From Chloroflexi bacterium RBG_16_56_11 (GTDB lineage Bacteria; Chloroflexota; Dehalococcoidia; Dehalococcoidales; RBG-16-60-22): a DNA stretch of 9,741 bases. The stretch's first letter is position 1; the number at the start of each line of letters is the position of its first letter. The stretch spans positions 1 to 9,741 of the forward strand of contig MGNQ01000050.1 of assembly GCA_001796865.1 (NCBI GenBank), read 5' to 3'. Made by a program: the position numbers and the translations under genes. The notes under the pieces were generated by a model that had not been told where the DNA came from, searched no databases, and worked only from the letters and a program-made list of their open reading frames with translations. This document shows, in pieces, positions 5,522 to 9,741 of the stretch.

Positions 5522-6298
5522 TCAAACATCCCGCAAGGTCACGTCTCCGGCGATAATTCTGGTCAAAGAGCCGTCGGCAAGGCGTATATTCAGGGCGCCG
5601 CTTTCATCGACAGACTCGGCAATCCCCTGGAGTATTTTTTTACCGGATGTCACCGTCACATTTTTACCCAGTGTGACCAGGCGGTCGCGCCAGGACCTAA
5701 ATATATTTTTCCCGTCCGGCAGCAGCAGGTACAACCGGTCAAGCTCGTTTAAAAGGTGAACAATAACCTCAGCGCGGGAAATTTTTTTCCCGGACTCTTC
5801 CTCGAGGGCGGCGGCGGGTAACGCGCCGTTAGGAAGCGCTGGTTTCCAAGACACGTTGATACCGACGCCGACGATGGAAAACTCAACGCGGTTTCCCTTC
5901 AGTTCGTTTTCGATCAAGATACCGCAAATTTTTTTACCGTTGACAAGAATGTCGTTCGGCCATTTAATACCGGCTTTCATCCCGGTGACCTTTGCGAAGC
6001 CGCTGACAACGGCGAGAGAGGCTATCATGACGAGATAAGGGAGAGAAGAAGATTCCGGACGGAGTATGATGGAAAGGGCGATGTTACCCTCCGGCGAAAA
6101 CCAGCGACGCCGGAGCCGGCCCCGGCCGGACGTCTGCTGCCCGGCGACTATCACCAATCCTTCCGGGGCGCCGGCCCGGGCCTGGCGGCGGGCGACATCC
6201 ATGGTGGAGGTAACGAAGGGATAAAAGGCGATTTGCCGGCCGATGAGTCTTGTCTTCAGGCCGCGTTTAATAAGGTCGATGGAGAAGTCTTCAGGCAT
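5522..6298 (-). CDS. birA: Biotin-[acetyl-CoA-carboxylase] ligase, group I BirA
   Basis: A 258-residue biotin-protein ligase that makes biotinyl-5'-AMP and attaches biotin to the carrier-domain lysine of biotin-dependent carboxylases in the cytoplasm. Visible motifs: 'VTSTMDVARR' (29-38), the biotin/ATP loop 'GQQTSGRGRLRRRW' (53-66), 'GNIALSIILRP' (71-81), 'KWPNDILVNGKKICGILIE' (112-130) and 'GVGINVS' (144-150). An SH3-like C-terminal domain (about 205-258) ends 'IIAGDVTLRDV'. No N-terminal helix-turn-helix is present, so this is the non-repressor (group I) type. The ATG at 6296-6298 has a weak GGCGGA 5 nt upstream; the frame extends to 6355 but the extra residues are not family-like. An extended -10 lies just upstream. 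It converges with the slipin gene and follows the KaiC-like ATPase gene by 98 bp. No carboxylase gene is in the window. Confidence 0.93.
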   Translation of the reverse strand: MPEDFSIDLIKRGLKTRLIGRQIAFYPFVTSTMDVARRQARAGAPEGLVIVAGQQTSGRGRLRRRWFSPEGNIALSIILRPESSSLPYLVMIASLAVVSGFAKVTGMKAGIKWPNDILVNGKKICGILIENELKGNRVEFSIVGVGINVSWKPALPNGALPAAALEEESGKKISRAEVIVHLLNELDRLYLLLPDGKNIFRSWRDRLVTLGKNVTVTSGKKILQGIAESVDESGALNIRLADGSLTRIIAGDVTLRDV

Positions 6299-6333
6299 AG
6301 GAATCCGCCAGGAAACAGCACCGGCTGATGGCA

Positions 6334-6342
6334 ATGATACCA
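6334..6342 (-). promoter_or_regulatory. Possible extended -10 promoter of birA
   Basis: On the minus strand TGG-TATCAT forms an extended -10 (hexamer at 6334-6339), placing a start near 6327, about 29 nt before the birA ATG. No convincing -35 box is seen at 16-18 bp. The 98-bp gap to the ATPase gene leaves room for it, but read-through from that gene is equally possible. Confidence 0.3.
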
Positions 6343-6396
6343 CACTGGGGAGCAAAGCGCGTAGGAAGAGAGTATTGGTGCAACCGGGCGTGAAGA

Positions 6397-7131
6397 TTAT
6401 ATCTTGACGTGGACGAAGGGGAGGATCTGGATGCCGACGACGGGCTTGATTTCGAACTTGAGGCCTTCCTGCCAGCGCTCGACGCCGGCGAGCTTTTTAA
6501 CCTCGAGGAGCTTAATAACGCGCGTGTCAATCTGGCCTTTTTCGAGAATCATGTCCTGGGATTTCAACCTGAGGTAATAGTCGCTCATAGCGAAGGCGCG
6601 GGAGAGGGTCTTCTTTTCGAAGACGTGGGTATCGAGGACCAGGACGACAGACCTCTCTTCGATGCAGAGCTCCTTGCACGCCTGCAAGAAATCGACCTTG
6701 CTGGTGGGGGGAACGCGGGCCATAAAGGTGGAGGGGGAGTCGATAATGACGAGCTTGAACCTATCCGGCAACTCGTTGACATGCCGCATAATGATATCGA
6801 GGGACTTGCGGGCGTCTTTCTGGACGTTGTAGGCGCCCATTTTGAAAACGCGGAAGCGGTCGGTGGCGACGTCGTGCCGGGCGTCGAGGGACATGGACTC
6901 CATGCGGGCGAGGAGGGCGATGGAGTTACAGTCCGTAGAGTAATAGGCGACGGCGCTGCCGCGGGAGCTGAGGACGCCGAAGGCGATGTGCTGGCTGAGG
7001 ACGGACTTGCCGGTCCTGGCTTCACCTTCAATCAGGAACAGGGAGTCTTCCTTGATGCCGCCGCCGAGGGCGACGGAGATGTCCCGGATACCAGAAGTGC
7101 CGGGGTCGTGGGTGGTCACCATACCAAGCAT
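6397..7131 (-). CDS. FlaH/ArlH-like KaiC-family ATPase (stand-alone)
   Basis: A 244-residue RecA-fold ATPase of the KaiC/RadA superfamily, most like FlaH/ArlH, the ATP-binding regulator of the archaellum motor. An N-terminal 'ISVALGGGIKEDSLFLIEG' (18-36) matches the FlaH 'LGGGIPxGSL.LIEG' pattern. The Walker A is GEARTGKS (36-43), followed by 'VLSQHIAFGVL' as in FlaH. The Walker B is 'KLVIIDSPS' (126-134, Asp131). At the end of the next strand, where KaiC-type proteins usually have the catalytic Glu ('STE'), it reads 'YYSTDC' with Asp67. There is no signal peptide or second ATPase domain. The ATG at 7129-7131 follows GGAGG by 11 nt. The gene diverges from the nfeD-like gene at 7315, and birA follows on the same strand. 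None of the archaellum partner genes (arlI, arlJ, prepilin-like) is in the window. The fold is certain; the specific FlaH role is inference. Confidence 0.8.
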   Translation of the reverse strand: MLGMVTTHDPGTSGIRDISVALGGGIKEDSLFLIEGEARTGKSVLSQHIAFGVLSSRGSAVAYYSTDCNSIALLARMESMSLDARHDVATDRFRVFKMGAYNVQKDARKSLDIIMRHVNELPDRFKLVIIDSPSTFMARVPPTSKVDFLQACKELCIEERSVVLVLDTHVFEKKTLSRAFAMSDYYLRLKSQDMILEKGQIDTRVIKLLEVKKLAGVERWQEGLKFEIKPVVGIQILPFVHVKI

Positions 7132-7244
7132 CGGACAGAGTACCTCCAGCGTAGAGTGTAGGCCGGAGGGGATAAAAATGGCATAAATTGAGAGGCGAAA
7201 GTGATAAACATTCGGTAAATTGGTCGCCGGTTAGCCCGTTTTAT

Positions 7245-7273
7245 TTGACAATAATTCCGAATTCCACTAGAAT
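7245..7273 (+). promoter_or_regulatory. Sigma70-type promoter of the second NfeD-SPFH module
   Basis: TTGACA (7245-7250), a 17-bp spacer and TAGAAT (7268-7273). The start is predicted near 7280, leaving a leader of about 35 nt with GAGAGGA at 7301-7307 before the ATG at 7315. This is the best plus-strand promoter in the protein-coding part of the window. Confidence 0.78.
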
Positions 7274-7314
7274 GCGAAAGCTGAAAATATTTCCAGTAAA
7301 GAGAGGATAGGCCT

Positions 7315-7794
7315 ATGCCGAACGGTGGAATTGACGTCCCATTCTTTGACACGTGGGCATGGCTTATTTTCATCGGGGCGGGACTGGCAATGGTCATCCT
7401 GGAGCTCATCATCGGGATTGATACCGGGCTCGACCTCGTGTTCATCGGCTCGGCTTTCGTTATCGGCGGGCTGGTCCCCCTGCCGTTCCACACCTGGGCC
7501 TGGACGGCAATCATCAGCGGCATCATTTGCGTCCTTTACGTGATTATCGGCCGGCGCTACGTTCACCGCAGGATGGCGATAAACTCTGCCAGGACGAACA
7601 TCGATGCCATTATCGGGCGCGGGGGCATCGTCCAGTCGGATATCTCCCCCGGGCGCGACGGCCTGGTTAAAGTGGGCAATGAGGAGTGGCGGGCCCGGGC
7701 AGGCGAGACGATAAAACGGGGTGAAGAAATCAAGGTGACCGGCGTACAGGGAGTCACCTTAACTGTAGTTAAAGCTGAAGCTAAGGAGGCATGA
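7315..7794 (+). CDS. Short NfeD-family membrane protein (NfeD1b/YbbL-like, no protease domain)
   Basis: A 159-residue protein of the short NfeD form. Three membrane segments (about 14-34, 42-55 and 62-79) are followed by a basic turn 'GRRYVHRRM' and a C-terminal OB-fold domain (about 95-153) with 'GRGGIVQSDISPGRDGLVKVGNEEWRARA' (101-129, shown in parts) and 'GEEIKVTGVQGVTLTVV' (136-152). The Trp in 'EEWRA' matches the 'GERWTA' Trp of the two NfeD domains in the first module. The ClpP-like protease part is absent, as usual in this subfamily, which pairs with QmcA/paraslipin-type SPFH proteins; that partner starts just past its stop codon. The start has GAGAGGA with a 7-nt spacer and its own promoter. 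Role: probably a stabilising or signalling partner of the SPFH oligomer in the membrane. Confidence 0.92.
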   Translation: MPNGGIDVPFFDTWAWLIFIGAGLAMVILELIIGIDTGLDLVFIGSAFVIGGLVPLPFHTWAWTAIISGIICVLYVIIGRRYVHRRMAINSARTNIDAIIGRGGIVQSDISPGRDGLVKVGNEEWRARAGETIKRGEEIKVTGVQGVTLTVVKAEAKEA

Positions 7795-7795
7795 G

Positions 7796-8689
7796 ATGGC
7801 CGTAGGAATTATCGTTGTCATCGTGATACTGGTGGTGCTTTTCGTCGTCACGCTGGCCAAGTCCATAACCATCATCCACCAGGCTGAGAAAGGACTGATC
7901 GAGAGGTTCGGGCGGTACAAGGAGACCCTGGAGCCGGGCCTGCGCTTCATCATACCTTTTATCGACTCTCTGGCGGGCCGAATCGATTTGAGGGAAACGG
8001 TACTGGATATCGAGCCCCAGGCAGTCATTACCAAGGACAACGTGGGCGTTACCGTTGACGCCGTCGTATACTACTACGTTACGGACGCCAAGGCCGTCCG
8101 GTACGAGGTCGCCAACTTTTTCGTCGCCGTCAGCAAACTCGCGCAGACGAACCTCCGGAACCTGGTCGGGGACATGACCCTCGATGAGACACTGGCTTCG
8201 AGGGAACGCATCAACTCCTCCCTCAGGTTAACCCTTGACGAAGCTACGGACAAGTGGGGGGTGAAGGTCACGCGAGTGGAAGTCAAGGCCATCGAGCCGC
8301 CCAAAGATATTACCGACGCCATGAGCAAGCAGATGAAGGCCGAGCGGGAAAAGCGGGCCACCATCCTGGAGGCGGAGGCCTACCGGCAGAAGCAAATCCT
8401 TACCGCCGAAGGCGACAAGCAGAACGCCATCCTGGTGGCGGAAGGTCAACGCCAGTCAGCCATCCTGCGCGCCGAGGGCGAAGCCAAGGCCATCGAAAAC
8501 GTGTCCGTGGCCGCGGAAAAATTCTTCATCGGCAATGCCCAGCTCCTAAAACAGCTCGAAGTCACCCAGGCATCCCTGGAGAACAACACCAAGCTCATCA
8601 TGTCGGACCAGTCCAGGCTCATCAACGTGCTGGGGCTGACCGAGGCGCTTTCACAGATGCCGGGGGCGGCCAAGAAGAAGATGGAGTAG
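7796..8689 (+). CDS. SPFH/band 7 protein, QmcA/paraslipin type
   Basis: A 297-residue SPFH protein. One N-terminal membrane helix (3-21) precedes the SPFH domain (about 24-185), with 'IIHQAEKGLIERFGRY' (26-41), 'LEPGLRFIIPFID' (45-57), 'DIEPQAVITKDNVGVTVDAV' (71-90) and 'DKWGVKVTRVEVKAIEPP' (152-169). Then comes a coiled coil built of four 11-residue units (190-233) and a C-terminal part ending 'LTEALSQMPGAAKKKME'. Length and motifs fit QmcA (YbbK)/paraslipin, distinct from the shorter slipin of the first module. The ATG at 7796 follows AAGGAGG (7783-7789) by 6 nt and lies one base past the stop of the NfeD-like gene, so the two are translationally coupled. Homologs form large membrane cages that hold quality-control proteases; no FtsH gene is visible here. 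The downstream spacer holds repeats but no clear terminator. Confidence 0.93.
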   Translation: MAVGIIVVIVILVVLFVVTLAKSITIIHQAEKGLIERFGRYKETLEPGLRFIIPFIDSLAGRIDLRETVLDIEPQAVITKDNVGVTVDAVVYYYVTDAKAVRYEVANFFVAVSKLAQTNLRNLVGDMTLDETLASRERINSSLRLTLDEATDKWGVKVTRVEVKAIEPPKDITDAMSKQMKAEREKRATILEAEAYRQKQILTAEGDKQNAILVAEGQRQSAILRAEGEAKAIENVSVAAEKFFIGNAQLLKQLEVTQASLENNTKLIMSDQSRLINVLGLTEALSQMPGAAKKKME

Positions 8690-8711
8690 CCGGCCAGGGG
8701 TATCGCCTCCT

Positions 8712-8794
8712 CGTCATTCCCGTCCCGTATCAAGTACGGGTTCACCCTGAACGGATTCACCGTGAACGGGGTAAACTCGAGCGGGAATCCAGCC
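8712..8794. repeat. Nested palindromic element, right copy, with an inserted tandem unit
   Basis: Outer arms ATTCCCG (8716-8722) and CGGGAAT (8782-8788); inner hairpin CCCGTA-TCAAG-TACGGG (8724-8740). It shares TCATTCCCG, CCCGTATCAA and CGGGAATCCAGCC with the reverse complement of 2816-2870. Between these it holds a two-copy 15-bp unit: TTCACCCTGAACGGA (8741-8755) and TTCACCGTGAACGGG (8756-8770). The unit resembles the TTCACCCTGAAGG phrases of the left spacer. Confidence 0.72.
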
Positions 8795-8943
8795 ACCTGT
8801 TGTCTCCCTTTTAAAAAGGGGAATTAAGGGGGATTTTGATTCGCTATTGCGAGGGAGATGAGCGACCGTGGTAATCTCAATCACCGACACGGTTGCACCG
8901 GCTATGAAAAATATTCGACCCGGCTATCTGGCGACACGCTGAC
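8795..8943. other. Gene-free spacer upstream of the rRNA promoter
   Basis: Contains a small palindrome CCCTTTT/AAAAGGG (8806-8820) followed by AAGGGGGATTTTG, the counterpart in opposite orientation of the motif near 2487-2522. ATTGCGAG...TAATCTCA (8847-8880) is a degenerate repeat of the same style. An AT-rich patch (8903-8914) lies upstream of the -35 box. No gene was recognised. Confidence 0.55.
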
Positions 8944-8949
8944 CCCTTG

Positions 8950-8978
8950 TTGACAAGGGAAATCCGCTGTGTTATTAT
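8950..8978 (+). promoter_or_regulatory. rRNA promoter
   Basis: A perfect -35 TTGACA (8950-8955), an optimal 17-bp spacer and -10 TATTAT (8973-8978), about 85 bp before the mature 16S start. The -35 box lies within the inverted repeat CCCTTG-TTGA-CAAGGG (8944-8959). Confidence 0.82.
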
Positions 8979-8985
8979 TTAGATT

Positions 8986-9019
8986 GCGCTCATTTAGAGC
9001 GCTTTTTGCACCTTAACAA
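8986..9019 (+). promoter_or_regulatory. rRNA leader antitermination signals (boxB-like hairpin and boxA)
   Basis: GCGCTC (8986-8991), loop ATTTA and GAGCGC (8997-9002) form a perfect 6-bp hairpin just after the predicted start. TGCACCTTAACAA (9007-9019) matches bacterial rRNA boxA (E. coli TGCTCTTTAACAA) at 11 of 13 positions. The order hairpin then boxA is that of rrn leaders, where boxA is bound by NusB and NusE to prevent premature termination. The T5 after the hairpin gives it a terminator look, but its site fits boxB. Confidence 0.72.
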
Positions 9020-9063
9020 CTGGATAGCGGAAGGAAGGTTCAAACAACTGAGTCAATAAACTT

Positions 9064-9741
<678 letters not shown>

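Noticed and set aside
6409..7161. A 250-codon open frame on the plus strand opposite the KaiC-like ATPase gene.
   Set aside because: It is the antisense shadow of a GC-biased gene: acidic, low-complexity composition, no Shine-Dalgarno, and the minus-strand frame has clear Walker motifs.
8254..8814. A 186-codon plus-strand frame overlapping the 3' part of the QmcA-type gene.
   Set aside because: Composition is Gly/Arg/His-rich with no family pattern, and it lies out of frame within a well-supported SPFH gene.
8986..9007. Intrinsic terminator just downstream of the rRNA promoter (6-bp stem plus T5).
   Set aside because: It stands directly before a boxA match in the boxB position of rRNA leaders; a terminator there would abolish rRNA synthesis.

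Overview
The window carries the 5' two thirds of a 16S rRNA gene at its right end. By memory its signature regions look most like class Dehalococcoidia of the Chloroflexota, though no alignment was run. Group I BirA, NfeD/slipin gene pairs, an archaellum-type RecA-fold ATPase and intergenic DNA full of short palindromic repeats all fit such a bacterium, probably an uncultured environmental lineage.

Left block (102-2421, minus strand): five small genes with gaps of only 26-40 bp form one operon. Transcription should start at a consensus sigma70-type promoter (TTGACA, 16 bp, TATAAT; 2394-2421) and pass through a leader of about 200 nt that holds a strong intrinsic terminator 95 nt before the first gene. 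The first three genes are tandem paralogs of the SnoaL-like 'ester cyclase' group (NTF2-like fold). The middle paralog is broken, or conditionally expressed, through one missing A in an A-run near its start. Then come a small dimeric alpha/beta-barrel-type protein and a more distant SnoaL/NTF2-like protein. The terminator implies regulated read-through; the signal and the substrates cannot be read from the sequence.

Spacer (2422-2955): no gene, but a mosaic of short palindromes and direct repeats. A related palindromic element lies in opposite orientation at 8712-8794, so inverted copies bracket the central 6 kb.

Central block (2956-8689): two membrane-proteolysis/SPFH modules. Module 1 (plus strand) is a full-length NfeD serine protease, a one-helix protein repeating the NfeD C-terminal OB domain, and a slipin/stomatin homolog. 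Module 2 (plus strand, own TTGACA/TAGAAT promoter) is a short protease-less NfeD and a QmcA/paraslipin-type SPFH protein with an 11-residue repeat. Between them on the minus strand lie birA (biotin-protein ligase) and a stand-alone FlaH/ArlH-like KaiC-family ATPase. The slipin gene and birA converge on a large inverted repeat; the ATPase and module 2 diverge from a 183-bp spacer. The NfeD proteins probably act with the adjacent SPFH oligomers in membrane quality control.

Right block (8690-9741): a repeat-bearing spacer, then an rRNA promoter whose -35 box sits inside an inverted repeat, a boxB-like hairpin, a boxA antitermination site, and the 16S gene, cut by the window end at about E. coli position 700.
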